Origin: Streptomyces sp. NBC_01237 | Lineage (GTDB): Bacteria; Actinomycetota; Actinomycetes; Streptomycetales; Streptomycetaceae | Assembly: GCF_035917275.1 (NCBI RefSeq) | Contig: NZ_CP108509.1 | Coordinates: forward strand, 372,001-436,000 | Length of the DNA: 64,000 bases | Reading direction: 5' to 3' | Part shown: piece after piece, positions 34,872 through 43,770 of the stretch | How positions within the stretch are numbered: position 1 is the first letter of the stretch | Layout: every line of letters starts with the position of its first letter | The notes under the pieces: model-generated | The model's input: the letters and a program-made list of their open reading frames with translations, nothing else | The model's database searches: none | Told to the model about the DNA's origin: nothing | Program-made: the position numbers and the translations under genes

Positions 34872-35822
34872 ATGGCCCTGCTCACTCCGTCCCGCCGCCC
34901 CGCCGCTGTGTCCAAGGACCCCGCGCCGCGCACCCTGCCACTGCGGCAGCGTGGCACCGGCGCCCGCAAACAGTTCACGGCCTGGCTGTTCCTCGTCCCC
35001 GCGCTCCTGGTCTTCGGGCTCTTCGCCTGGTGGCCGATCGTGCGCAGCATGCTGCTCAGCTTCCAGAAGACCAACCTCGTCGATCCCGCGGTCTGGGTCG
35101 GCCTGGACAACTTCCGTACGCTCTTCGACGACCCGCTGCTCGGCACCGCCGTCGGGAACACCCTGTTCTTCGTGGTCCTCGGCCTGCTGATCGGTTTCCC
35201 GGCGCCGCTGATCCTGGCGGCGATCATGTCGACGGTGCGGCGCGGCGCGGGCGTCTACCGATTCCTGGTGTATCTGCCGGTGGTCATCCCGCCCGTCGTG
35301 GCGATCCTGCTGTGGAAGTGGTTCTACGATCCCGGGAGCGGGCTCTTCAACAACGTCCTCGGCAAGGTCGGGCTCGGACCGTACTCGTGGCTGGAGTCAT
35401 CCGACAGCGCCATGCTCTCGCTGGTCCTGGAATCCACCTGGGCGGGCATGGGCGGCGCCGTCCTGATCTACCTCGCGGCGATGGTCGGCATCCCCGGCGA
35501 ACTCTATGAGGCCGCCGAGATGGACGGCGCCGGGATCTGGCGGCGTATCTGGCATGTGATGCTGCCCCAGCTCCGCTCCGTCATCGGACTGCTGCTGCTC
35601 GTCCAGCTGATCAACACGGTGCAGGTCTTCACCGAGCCGTACGTCTTCACCGGCGGCGGACCCGAGAACTCCACCCTCACGGTCCTGCTGCTGATCTTCC
35701 GGTACGCCTTCCAGGACGGCGACTACGGCCAGGCCGCCGCGCTCTCCTTCCTGATGGTGCTCACCCTCGCCCTGCTCTCCGCGGTCTATCTGCGGGCCAC
35801 CCGCAGCTGGAGCACGTCATGA
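34872..35822 (+). CDS. Sugar ABC permease (MalF/UgpA class)
   Basis: A 316-residue permease from ATG 34872, seven bases after the binding-protein stop. Six membrane segments are visible, with the first at about 37-60 (WLFLVPALLVFGLFAWWPIV). The EAA coupling loop is ELYEAAEMDGAGIWRRIWHV at about 213-232, facing the ATPase. The TGGGPENSTLT loop is typical of carbohydrate uptake permeases. It overlaps the next permease by four bases (ATGA). No ATPase gene is in the operon, so it must use a shared MsiK-like ATPase, as is usual in Streptomyces. Confidence 0.95.
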   Translation: MALLTPSRRPAAVSKDPAPRTLPLRQRGTGARKQFTAWLFLVPALLVFGLFAWWPIVRSMLLSFQKTNLVDPAVWVGLDNFRTLFDDPLLGTAVGNTLFFVVLGLLIGFPAPLILAAIMSTVRRGAGVYRFLVYLPVVIPPVVAILLWKWFYDPGSGLFNNVLGKVGLGPYSWLESSDSAMLSLVLESTWAGMGGAVLIYLAAMVGIPGELYEAAEMDGAGIWRRIWHVMLPQLRSVIGLLLLVQLINTVQVFTEPYVFTGGGPENSTLTVLLLIFRYAFQDGDYGQAAALSFLMVLTLALLSAVYLRATRSWSTS

Positions 35823-36697
35823 CCACGCTCACCACCTTCGTCTCCACCAACGACCGCCAACGCCCCGGCGTACGCGCCGCAGTGCGCTCCATCCAGGTGT
35901 TCACCCTGATCCTGCTGCTGCTCATCGGCATCGGACCGCTGTACTGGATGGTCAAGGGCGCGGTCTCACCGCCCACCGAGCTCACCACTCAGCCCCTGTC
36001 CCTCTGGCCTGACCGGCCCGCCCTGGGCAATTTCGCGACGGCGTACACCGATCTGAGTGTCGGCCGCTATCTGATGAACACCTTCCTGGTGGTCGGCGGA
36101 TCGTGGTTCGTGCAGCTCTTCGTCTCGGCCACGGCGGGCTTCGCCCTCTCGGTACTCAGGCCGAAGTTCGGCAAGGTCATCTACGGGGCGATCCTCGCCA
36201 CGATGTTCGTGCCGTACACGGTGAACATGGTCAGTCTCTTCATGACCGTGATCGATGTGCCGTTCCTCCACCTCAACCTGGGCGACACCTACTGGGCGAT
36301 CTGGCTGCCGGCCGGCACGAACGCCTTCACGGTGCTGCTCGCCAAGCAGTTCTTCGACGCCCTGCCCAAGGAGCTGTTCGACGCGGCGCGGGTCGACGGG
36401 GCGAACACCTGGCAACTGCTCACCAAGATCGTGCTGCCCATGAGCAAGCCGGTGATCGCCGTGATCAGTCTGCTCGCGGTGATGCACTCCTGGAAGGACT
36501 TCATCTGGCCGCTGGTGGCCATCACCGACCCGGAGAAGCAGCCGATCAGCGTCGCTCTCGCCCAGCTCGCCACGCAGGCTCCGCAGGACCAGCTGATCGC
36601 CGCGATGGTGCTCGCCGTCGCCCCGCCGGTGCTCGTCTTCGTCGTCTGCCAGAAGTACATCGTCGCCGGGCTCGGTTTCACCGGAGTCAAGGGCTGA
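35819..36697 (+). CDS. Sugar ABC permease (MalG/UgpE class)
   Basis: A 292-residue partner permease with six segments. It starts at ATG 35819, inside the stop of the first permease. The first segment covers about 24-46, followed by the loop with PLSLWPDRPALGNFATAY. The EAA loop is KELFDAARVDGANTWQLLTK (about 181-200). The last segment ends in the conserved QKYIVAGLGFTGVKG, the standard C-terminus of the class. With the preceding gene it makes the channel of the importer. Confidence 0.95.
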   Translation: MTTLTTFVSTNDRQRPGVRAAVRSIQVFTLILLLLIGIGPLYWMVKGAVSPPTELTTQPLSLWPDRPALGNFATAYTDLSVGRYLMNTFLVVGGSWFVQLFVSATAGFALSVLRPKFGKVIYGAILATMFVPYTVNMVSLFMTVIDVPFLHLNLGDTYWAIWLPAGTNAFTVLLAKQFFDALPKELFDAARVDGANTWQLLTKIVLPMSKPVIAVISLLAVMHSWKDFIWPLVAITDPEKQPISVALAQLATQAPQDQLIAAMVLAVAPPVLVFVVCQKYIVAGLGFTGVKG

Positions 36698-36823
36698 GAT
36701 CCCCCGGAGCCGGGTGTCCAGTTCCGCCGGAACCGACGCCGAGCTCTCCGCTCCCCTGCCACAGCTTCCGCTTCGGAACATCCGGAGCATCTCGAACACC
36801 CCCGCCAAGAGAAGGGCACCTCC

Positions 36824-39115
36824 ATGTCAGTCGCCCGCCGCAGATTCATCCAGGGCACGGCCGTCGCCACCGGCGCCGCGCTGTTGCCGACCGTTCCCGC
36901 ATACGCCGCGGACCCGGTCACCATCCAGGCCGACGGCATCACCCTGGTCGGCCGCAGCGACGGCAGCGTCCTCGTGCAGGACGGTGCGGGCGCCGACCGC
37001 ATCCTGCTCAACCACTTCATGTTCAAGGACTCCGCGCTCGGCCAGCAGCGCACCTTCGGCGGTACGCCCGCCCGGATCACGCTCCCCGACGGGCGGCCCG
37101 CGATCCAGGTCACGTACACGATGGCGAGCGGGACGTCCGGAATCACGGTGCGCGGCACCTTCGACGTCACTGCTCGCACGGCACACATGAAGTGGGAGGT
37201 GGGCGGCTCCAGCACGCTCACCCCGACCGGCTTCATGTTCTCCCGCACGGTGTACGGAGCGAGCGCGGCGGAGTCGTACGAGGCGCTGACCGTGTGGGAA
37301 CGGGACGCCCGGGGCGGCATTCCGTACGAGGTGAACGCGGGCGGCGTGTACGTGGAGAGCTGGGCGGGATCGAAGGGCTTCTTCTGCCTCTCGTCCACCA
37401 ACCCCGCGAACACGAACGCCACCTGGATCCATTCGCCCGGCACCTCGACCGGTGCGAGCACCGCCGTCACCGAGGCCGATCTGGTCCTCGGCGATCTGCG
37501 GCCGCGCGCGGCGGGAGCACTCGCCGCCAAGAGGCCCCTCGGCGTGGAGGTGTGGACGGACCAGCCGTTCAACCTCTACAAGGCGGCCGGGCAGACGATG
37601 ACGCTCAAGGCGCAGGTCGTCAACGGCTCCGCCGCGGCCAGGAAGGTGACCCTGACGTGGTGGGCGCGCGACTTCGGCGGCACGAAGATCGCCGGTGGAA
37701 CGCTCTGCAAGACCCTCGCGGCGGGCGCCGCCTGGGACTCCTCCTTCCCCGTGACCTCGCCGTCGCAGAACATCGTGTTCACCGGGGTGGAGGTGGTCAG
37801 CGGAAGTGACAAGGCGCTGGCCCGCACGAATCTGAGCGTGCTCCCGGAGTTCACGTACAAGGCGGGCAAGGAGTCGATGTTCGGCCTCGCCAACTACCCC
37901 TGGCTGCTCAAGCCCAGCAAGGAGGCCGTGCTCGGGCTGGTCAAGACGCTCGGCATCAAGTGGATCCGCATCGCCTACGCGGGCGCGCCGGGCATCGACA
38001 CGGCGACTCTGGACGCGAACGGCATCGGGCACAACGTGGAGCTGTCCGGCATCCCCGTGGGCGGCAGTGCGGAGCAGATCACGGCCTGGGCCGACACGAA
38101 TGTCGCCAAGGCCCTGAACGCCGAGGCCGAGTACTTCGAGGTGAGCAACGAGGTCAATCAGCCCTGGATGTCGGGCCGCGGCGCGGACGCCTATGTCCGG
38201 GACGGCCTGCGCCAGGTCACCACGCGCCTCGACGCGGCGGGCTCGCAGATGAAGGTCATGAACGCCGGCCTCGGCGGCATGGACTACGTGTGGACGAAGA
38301 ACTTCCATGACGCGGGCGGCTGGGACCTCATCGACGCCTTCGCCTTCCACCCCGGTCGCGGCAATTTCACGCCCGACTTCGCGCCGCCGCCCGAGGAGTG
38401 GACACAGGGGTCGGCCGGCTCGTACTGGAACTTCCTCGGGGCGCTGCGCAAGGCGAACCAGGTCCTTGAGGAGTACGGCGGCGACAAGGAGCTGTGGCTC
38501 ACTGAGGCATACGCACCGACCCGGCCCAACGCGTGGTGGAGCGACACCTACCGGCACGCGGCCGAGAACACGCTGCTCACGCTCGCTCTCGCCAAGGCCG
38601 AGAAGGTACGTGCCGTCAACTGGTACCAGCTGCACGACTCGGTGCTCTACCACCCCCAGGAGGCCGATCCGGCCAACGCCGAGTACCACTACGGCCTGAT
38701 GAACCGCGACACCAGCGCCAAGCCCTCCCTCCTCGCCTTCGCGACCGCCGCCCGGGTCCTGGACGAGGCCGAGTTCGTCCGGCATCTCGCCTTCGCGGAC
38801 AAGGACATCAAGGGGCTCCTCTTCACCACTCCCGGCGGACCGGTGTCGATCCTCTGGAGCCGCAAGGACGGGTACATCCTCAACTCCGAGCACGGTGAGG
38901 ATCCCTGGTTCGCCTCGCCGGAGCCCTGGGTCGACACCTGGACGACCAGGACCCCGGTCGTCGCCCACTCGGGGACGGTCAACGGCACGGTGCGGGAGCT
39001 GAACTGCATCGGCCAGGAACGCTCCCTGAAGGCCGCCGGCGGCAAGATCACCCTCACCCTCGACGGCGCCCCGCGCATCTACTACGGGCTCGCCGCCAAT
39101 CCTGACTGGAAGTAG
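36824..39115 (+). CDS. Tat-exported clan-A-like glycosidase, family unassigned
   Basis: A 763-residue secreted protein. The Tat signal SVARRRFIQGTAVATGAALL is followed by a cut near VPAYAA (28-29). Residues 30-340 are beta-rich, resembling a carbohydrate-binding or alpha-amylase-unrelated sandwich domain. Residues 350-650 look like a TIM barrel of the GH-A clan: the strand-4 acid/base is E443 in FEVSNEVNQ, with H509 in AFAFHPGR, and the strand-7 nucleophile is E561 in LWLTEAYAP, the correct N-E ... E spacing. A final beta domain ends at 763. I cannot name the GH family. It is transcribed with the importer and probably releases the sugar that is then taken up. Confidence 0.8.
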   Translation: MSVARRRFIQGTAVATGAALLPTVPAYAADPVTIQADGITLVGRSDGSVLVQDGAGADRILLNHFMFKDSALGQQRTFGGTPARITLPDGRPAIQVTYTMASGTSGITVRGTFDVTARTAHMKWEVGGSSTLTPTGFMFSRTVYGASAAESYEALTVWERDARGGIPYEVNAGGVYVESWAGSKGFFCLSSTNPANTNATWIHSPGTSTGASTAVTEADLVLGDLRPRAAGALAAKRPLGVEVWTDQPFNLYKAAGQTMTLKAQVVNGSAAARKVTLTWWARDFGGTKIAGGTLCKTLAAGAAWDSSFPVTSPSQNIVFTGVEVVSGSDKALARTNLSVLPEFTYKAGKESMFGLANYPWLLKPSKEAVLGLVKTLGIKWIRIAYAGAPGIDTATLDANGIGHNVELSGIPVGGSAEQITAWADTNVAKALNAEAEYFEVSNEVNQPWMSGRGADAYVRDGLRQVTTRLDAAGSQMKVMNAGLGGMDYVWTKNFHDAGGWDLIDAFAFHPGRGNFTPDFAPPPEEWTQGSAGSYWNFLGALRKANQVLEEYGGDKELWLTEAYAPTRPNAWWSDTYRHAAENTLLTLALAKAEKVRAVNWYQLHDSVLYHPQEADPANAEYHYGLMNRDTSAKPSLLAFATAARVLDEAEFVRHLAFADKDIKGLLFTTPGGPVSILWSRKDGYILNSEHGEDPWFASPEPWVDTWTTRTPVVAHSGTVNGTVRELNCIGQERSLKAAGGKITLTLDGAPRIYYGLAANPDWK

Positions 39116-41349
39116 TGACGTACGACATGAGGAACGAAACCGCACGGCACGACATCACCGTCGTCGGCGGCGGCCTGGCCGGGGTCTGCGCGGCGATCGC
39201 CGCGGCCCGGCTCGGCCGGAGCGTCGCGCTGATCAACAACAGGCCGGTCCTCGGCGGCAACGCGAGCAGCGAGGTCCGGGTCTGGGTGTGCGGCGCGACC
39301 GGCCACGGCAAGAACCACCATGCCCGTGAGGGCGGCATCATGGGCGAGCTGCTCGTGGAGAACCAGTTCCGCAACCCGGACGGGAACCCCTACTACTGGG
39401 ACGCCGTGGTCCTGGACGCCGTGCGCGCCGAGCCCGGCATCACGCTCTACCTCAACACCGACGTGCGCGAGGTCGACGCCGAAGGTCCGGACGAGGCCCG
39501 GCGGATCACCTCGGTCACCGGCTGGATGATGGGCTCGGAGCGGCGGATACGTTTCGAGAGCTCGCTCTTCCTCGACTGCACGGGAGACGGCCTCATCGGC
39601 CACCTGGCCGGCGCCCACCACCGCATCGGCCGGGAATCACACGCCGAGTACAACGAGGCATGGGCTCCGGAGACGGCCGACGACATCACCCTGGGCTCGA
39701 CCCTCCTCTTCTACACGAAGGACGCCGGTCACCCGGTCAAGTTCGTTCCGCCGAACTTCGCCAAGGACATCACCGGGACCTCCATCCCGCAGCGTCGCAT
39801 CATCAAGGCGGGCGACAACGGCTGCGCGTACTGGTGGATCGAGTTCGGCGGCGAACTCGACACCGTCCACGACAACGAACGCATCCGCGACGAGCTGTGG
39901 TCGGTGATCCACGGCATCTGGGACCACATCAAGAACTCCGGCGAGTTCGACGCGGAGAACATGACCCTGGAATGGGTGGGCTCGATCCCCGGCAAACGGG
40001 AGTACCGGCGCTTCCTCGGCGACTACGTCCTGCACCAGGGCGACATCCTCGGCCAGACCGAGTTCGACGACCGGGTCGCCTTCGGCGGCTGGTCGATCGA
40101 CCTGCATCCGCCGCAGGGCATGTACGCCACCGAGGCAGGTGCCAAACAGCTCTACGCGGACGGCATTTACCACATCCCGTACCGCAGCCTCTACTCGGTG
40201 AACACCGAGAACCTGCTCTTCGCCGGGCGCAACATCTCCGCCAGCCATGTCGCCTTCGGCTCGACCCGCGTCATGGCGACCTGCGCCACCATCGGCCAGG
40301 CGGCCGGCACGGCGGCGGCACTCTGCGCCACCGGCGAGGTCACCCCGCGCGAACTCCCCGTCCCCCAGCTGCACCGGGCGCTGCTGCGCCAGGATGCCTC
40401 GCTCATCGGCCTCGCCTCGACGGACCCGGAGGACCTGGCGCTGCGGGCAACGGCCACGGCATCGTCCACCTTGAGCAGCCTGGCCGTCGAGGACTCCGAC
40501 GAGCTGTGGCCGCTCACGGCGGACGCCGGACTCGTCCTCCCCGCGGACCCGGACCTCTCCGGGGTGGAACTCCTCGTCGACGCCGACCGCGACACCGAGA
40601 TCGTGATCGATCTGTACGACCCCGAACTCGGCCAGAACTATGTCCCGCGCCGCCTCGTCACCTCTATCACCCTGCCCGTCTCCGCCGGTGCCCGGCAGTG
40701 GCTCAAGACCGGCCTGGACTGGACTCCCGAAACCCCGCGCAACGCCTTCCTGGTCGTCCGCGCCAACGACGCCGTCGCCCTGCACCGCTCCGACCGCCCG
40801 ACCCCCGGCGTCCTGTGCTTCACCCGCGTGCCGCTGCGCCCGTCGGACGAATCGCCGCAGCCGCTGCGCGAGTGGACGGACAAGGGCCTGCTCCGCCGCA
40901 CCTTCTGTCTCCGTACGGGAGAGACCGCGGCCTACTCCCCCGCCAAGGCCACCGACGGCTATGCCCGCCCGTACGCGGGACCGCACATGTGGGTCTCCGG
41001 ACCACTGGCGGACGCCTCGTCCCCCTGGCTCCGGCTGAGCTGGCCCGAACCCGTCGCTCTGGGCCGGATCGAGGTCATCGCCGACGACGACGTCAACGAG
41101 GACCTGATCAACCTCCACCATCACCGCACGCCCTTCGATACCCTCCCCACCCTCCTTCGCGACTACCGCGTCGAGGCACTGGATACTGACGGCAGCTGGC
41201 GTGTTATCGCCCATGTGGCGCAGAATCGTCGGCGACGCGAGGCGCACGCACTGTCGGCGCCGGTCACCACATCGGCGATCAGGGTCGTCGTCGAAGCCAC
41301 CAACGGAGCGGAGGCGGCGCACGTCGTCGCCGTGCGCGCCTACGAGTAG
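39115..41349 (+). CDS. FAD-dependent oxidoreductase with C-terminal discoidin-like domain
   Basis: A 744-residue flavoprotein of the FAD_oxidored (PF12831-like) group. GTG 39115 touches the glycosidase stop; ATG 39127 is possible. The dinucleotide motif DITVVGGGLAGVCAAIAAAR is at residues 13-32, followed by VLGGNASSEVR and the second FAD motif ENLLFAGRNISASHVAFGS near 360-380. There is no signal peptide. From about 590 the protein changes to a beta-rich stretch (TFCLRTGETAAYSPAKATDG, later SPWLRLSWPEPVALGRIEVI) that looks like an F5/8 type C domain, unusual on a cytoplasmic oxidase. I infer oxidation of a sugar or glycoside hydroxyl, matching its place in the sugar operon. Confidence 0.85.
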   Translation: MTYDMRNETARHDITVVGGGLAGVCAAIAAARLGRSVALINNRPVLGGNASSEVRVWVCGATGHGKNHHAREGGIMGELLVENQFRNPDGNPYYWDAVVLDAVRAEPGITLYLNTDVREVDAEGPDEARRITSVTGWMMGSERRIRFESSLFLDCTGDGLIGHLAGAHHRIGRESHAEYNEAWAPETADDITLGSTLLFYTKDAGHPVKFVPPNFAKDITGTSIPQRRIIKAGDNGCAYWWIEFGGELDTVHDNERIRDELWSVIHGIWDHIKNSGEFDAENMTLEWVGSIPGKREYRRFLGDYVLHQGDILGQTEFDDRVAFGGWSIDLHPPQGMYATEAGAKQLYADGIYHIPYRSLYSVNTENLLFAGRNISASHVAFGSTRVMATCATIGQAAGTAAALCATGEVTPRELPVPQLHRALLRQDASLIGLASTDPEDLALRATATASSTLSSLAVEDSDELWPLTADAGLVLPADPDLSGVELLVDADRDTEIVIDLYDPELGQNYVPRRLVTSITLPVSAGARQWLKTGLDWTPETPRNAFLVVRANDAVALHRSDRPTPGVLCFTRVPLRPSDESPQPLREWTDKGLLRRTFCLRTGETAAYSPAKATDGYARPYAGPHMWVSGPLADASSPWLRLSWPEPVALGRIEVIADDDVNEDLINLHHHRTPFDTLPTLLRDYRVEALDTDGSWRVIAHVAQNRRRREAHALSAPVTTSAIRVVVEATNGAEAAHVVAVRAYE

Positions 41350-41375
41350 AAGCACCGACGCAGGAGAGTGACTGG

Positions 41376-42242
41376 ATGGTCGGAAGAGCGATGGTCACCG
41401 GGGCCGCCGGGCGGATCGGGCGAGCGGTCCTCGCGCTGCTCGCCGAGCGCGGCATCGAGGCGAACGCCTTGGTCCTCGATGATCCCGGTGACCTCGCGGC
41501 ACGCCTGGTCGTGACCGGTGACGCCGCCGACGCGAAGACCGTGCGGGCGGCCCTGGAGGGCGCCGACGCGGTCATCCACCTGGCGGCGATCCCGACCCCC
41601 GCGCGCAACACCGCGTTCGAGGTCTTCGCGGGCAACAGCCTGTCCACCTTCACCGTCCTGGAGGAGGCCGGCCGGGCCGGCATCCGCCATGCGGCGGTGG
41701 CGAGCTCCTGGGGTGTCACGGGCCTGCCCTGGACGCACGCCGAGGATCCTCATCCGCCGTACGCACCGGTGGATGAGGCGATGGCCTCCCAGGTGGCCGA
41801 CCCCTACGGCCTCTCCAAACAGGTCGACGAGCTGACAGCCCAGATGATGGCGCGGCGGCACGGGATGAGCGTGGTGTGCCTGCGCTATCCGTACGTGGGC
41901 GGATTCGAGGAGCGGCTGTACGCCCACGCCGCCCGGCTCACGGCCGACCCGGCCGCGGGGGCGAGGGACCTGTGGACCTACCTCGAGGTCCATGACGCGG
42001 CGAGGGCCGCACTGCTGGCCCTGGACGTACCCGGCCGTGCGGCGCACGCGGTACACCTCTGCGCCCCGGAGATCATCGTGCCGTACCCGACGGAGGAACT
42101 GCTGCGCCGCTACCACCCCACCGCCGTGCTGCGGCACCCGCTGCCGGGGCGCACGGCTCCGGTCGACACCTCGGCCGCGCGCAGGCTGCTGGGGTTCACG
42201 GCACAGAATCTTCTCGGTCACGGGGCGGTTCCGCCGAGTTGA
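41376..42242 (+). CDS. NAD-dependent epimerase/sugar dehydrogenase
   Basis: A 288-residue extended SDR from ATG 41376, with CAGGAGAG twelve bases upstream. The NAD motif is TGAAGRIG (8-15), and the catalytic residues are Ser110 or Ser111 (ASSWGVTG), Y144 and K148 (YGLSK). The size and the HLAAIPTP strand fit uronate dehydrogenase or aldose-epimerase types. As the last gene of the sugar operon it may oxidise or epimerise the imported sugar before the sugar-acid dehydratase acts. Direct proof would need the substrate. The gene ends about 170 bases before a convergent membrane-protein gene. Confidence 0.9.
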   Translation: MVGRAMVTGAAGRIGRAVLALLAERGIEANALVLDDPGDLAARLVVTGDAADAKTVRAALEGADAVIHLAAIPTPARNTAFEVFAGNSLSTFTVLEEAGRAGIRHAAVASSWGVTGLPWTHAEDPHPPYAPVDEAMASQVADPYGLSKQVDELTAQMMARRHGMSVVCLRYPYVGGFEERLYAHAARLTADPAAGARDLWTYLEVHDAARAALLALDVPGRAAHAVHLCAPEIIVPYPTEELLRRYHPTAVLRHPLPGRTAPVDTSAARRLLGFTAQNLLGHGAVPPS

Positions 42243-42414
42243 GATCATGACGGCCGTCGAGCCGCCGCGGAAGGGGAAGAAAAGGACGTTCCCCGAGGCC
42301 GTTGTTGTACCGGTCATGGGCGTGCCCGGAGCGGATGCCGGACTCCGGTTGTGGACGGCCTTGTTGTCGGGCCCTCGTTCAGGCGAGGACCCGACAACAT
42401 GGCGGGGCGTGACC

Positions 42415-43098
42415 TCAGGGGCGACTCCAGTCACCCAGAACCGTCGGGTGCACCCAGTGCAACATCGTGATGGCATGCGTCAGGCGCATGTCCGGCCAGC
42501 CGCTCACGACTCCGTAGCTGCCCTCGTCGAAGTGCATCACCTCGTGGCCGTCACACCACCACCGAGTCGTCAACGGCATCCGCGGGAACTCACCGCCGAA
42601 CGGAATCAGCACCAGCATCACTGCCCATACCGGCGAGAACAGCCACCACAGGAACCAGCCGGCCAAGTGCCCCTTGCGACCGCGCAGCACCGGCCCGCCG
42701 CTCACCTCGACCCGCCACGACGTACGGGCGAACCGGAAGATGCTCCCCCGCCGACGCGTCACCCGCGCCAGCGGCTCGCCCTGAGAACCGAGCACGCGGT
42801 ACACCGCCGTACCGGAATCGGCCGACTCGGTCTCGATCGCCATCACCCATGCCTGACGTCGCGGGTCCCCCCACAGCGTCAGATGCCGCCAGTCCTTGTC
42901 CTGCGTCTTCTTGTCCCGCTTGACGTCATCGACGAACAACTCGTATGCGGTCACCTGCGGAGAAGGCTCCCCACCGGGCTTCGACGACAGCAACGGACCC
43001 GCCCATGTCCCGGCCGGCCGTTTCGCGAGCGTCTTCTCGTCGAGCTGCATCCTGACATTGATCTTGGTCCCCGGTGCTATACCGGTCACGTATGTCAT
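42415..43098 (-). CDS. Hypothetical membrane-anchored protein
   Basis: A protein of about 227 residues that I do not recognise. I start it at ATG 43098, just after GGGGGACGGG; ATGs at 43131 and 43221 would extend it with Arg/Gly-rich sequence and lack ribosome sites. The N-terminal 130 residues are soluble with mixed strands (YVTGIAPGTKINVRMQLDEK). A tryptophan-rich hydrophobic pair follows (GWFLWWLFSPVWAVMLVLIP), then a short His-rich tail. Part of the tail, GHEVMHFDEGSYGVV, looks like a structural strand pair. It converges with the sugar operon and may be an envelope protein. Confidence 0.65.
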   Translation of the reverse strand: MTYVTGIAPGTKINVRMQLDEKTLAKRPAGTWAGPLLSSKPGGEPSPQVTAYELFVDDVKRDKKTQDKDWRHLTLWGDPRRQAWVMAIETESADSGTAVYRVLGSQGEPLARVTRRRGSIFRFARTSWRVEVSGGPVLRGRKGHLAGWFLWWLFSPVWAVMLVLIPFGGEFPRMPLTTRWWCDGHEVMHFDEGSYGVVSGWPDMRLTHAITMLHWVHPTVLGDWSRP

Positions 43099-43303
43099 CC
43101 CGTCCCCCGTCCGATCGGCCGACCCGGCCATCGAGGCGAATCGTACGGCCCGCCCCGGCGTCCCGGCCGTCGGGAGTCGCCCGCCCGCGCCCACCATCGG
43201 CTTCCGCGGCTGATGGCCCATCACGGCCGACACCCCGCTGGTACCGAAACGGTGTGTCGCGGCTGCATCCGGATCCCGGAGCACTCCCTCATATGCTCAC
43301 CCG

Positions 43304-43453
43304 ATGGCCACCGCACTGATGCTCGCCGGAACCGGCGTCGCGCTGCTCATCTCGATCATCGTGATCGTGCTGCTGCTGTCCGGACGCCGAGTACGGCGCG
43401 GCCGGAAGCTCGGCCGCTACCCCTACCGCGCAGACAACAACGGCGGCTCGTAG
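43304..43453 (+). CDS. 49-residue small membrane protein
   Basis: A short gene from ATG 43304 with one hydrophobic helix (about 11-25, VALLISIIVIVLLLS), then a strongly basic segment (GRRVRRGRKLGRYPYR) and a short polar end. The positive-inside rule puts the C-terminus in the cytoplasm. The start is preceded by only a weak purine stretch. It is divergent from the membrane protein at 42415-43098. Small single-pass proteins of this kind are common in actinomycetes, and the clean composition makes chance unlikely but not excluded. Confidence 0.55.
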   Translation: MATALMLAGTGVALLISIIVIVLLLSGRRVRRGRKLGRYPYRADNNGGS

Positions 43454-43770
43454 ACGAGCAGCCCCCACGGGACGCCGACACAGCGCCGTTCCTGCTCCGG
43501 CTGCTCCGCCAGCACCCGGCAGCCCGGTCCGGAGCGCCGCTTCCTTCCTCGGCGACTCGGCGACGCTGTGAGGTCAGCCCTCTCCGTTGCCGCCGCCACC
43601 GTTCCCGTGTCCCACCGAGATGTCCCGGACAGCCGGCGCCCTGCCTCGTTGCCGACGCCATGCGCTCAACCGACCGACACCCCGTCGGGCGGGCGCACCA
43701 CGCAGGGGCGAAGCCCGGCGTGGAAGCCGGCACCCACCTGCGCCAGGGGTCGGCTGATAGCTTGGCCTCC
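43454..43770. other. 317-bp gap without a gene
   Basis: No frame on either strand has a ribosome site and a plausible composition. Long read-through frames here are GC-biased artefacts. The last 15 bases (tgatagcttggcctcc) may be the -10 region of a leaderless start for the racemase-like gene. I see no repeat or terminator. Confidence 0.3.

Noticed and set aside
41992..43770. A long plus-strand frame reading into the racemase-like gene
   Set aside because: The upstream part is unlike any family and crosses the membrane-protein gene; the conserved region begins at ATG 43771.
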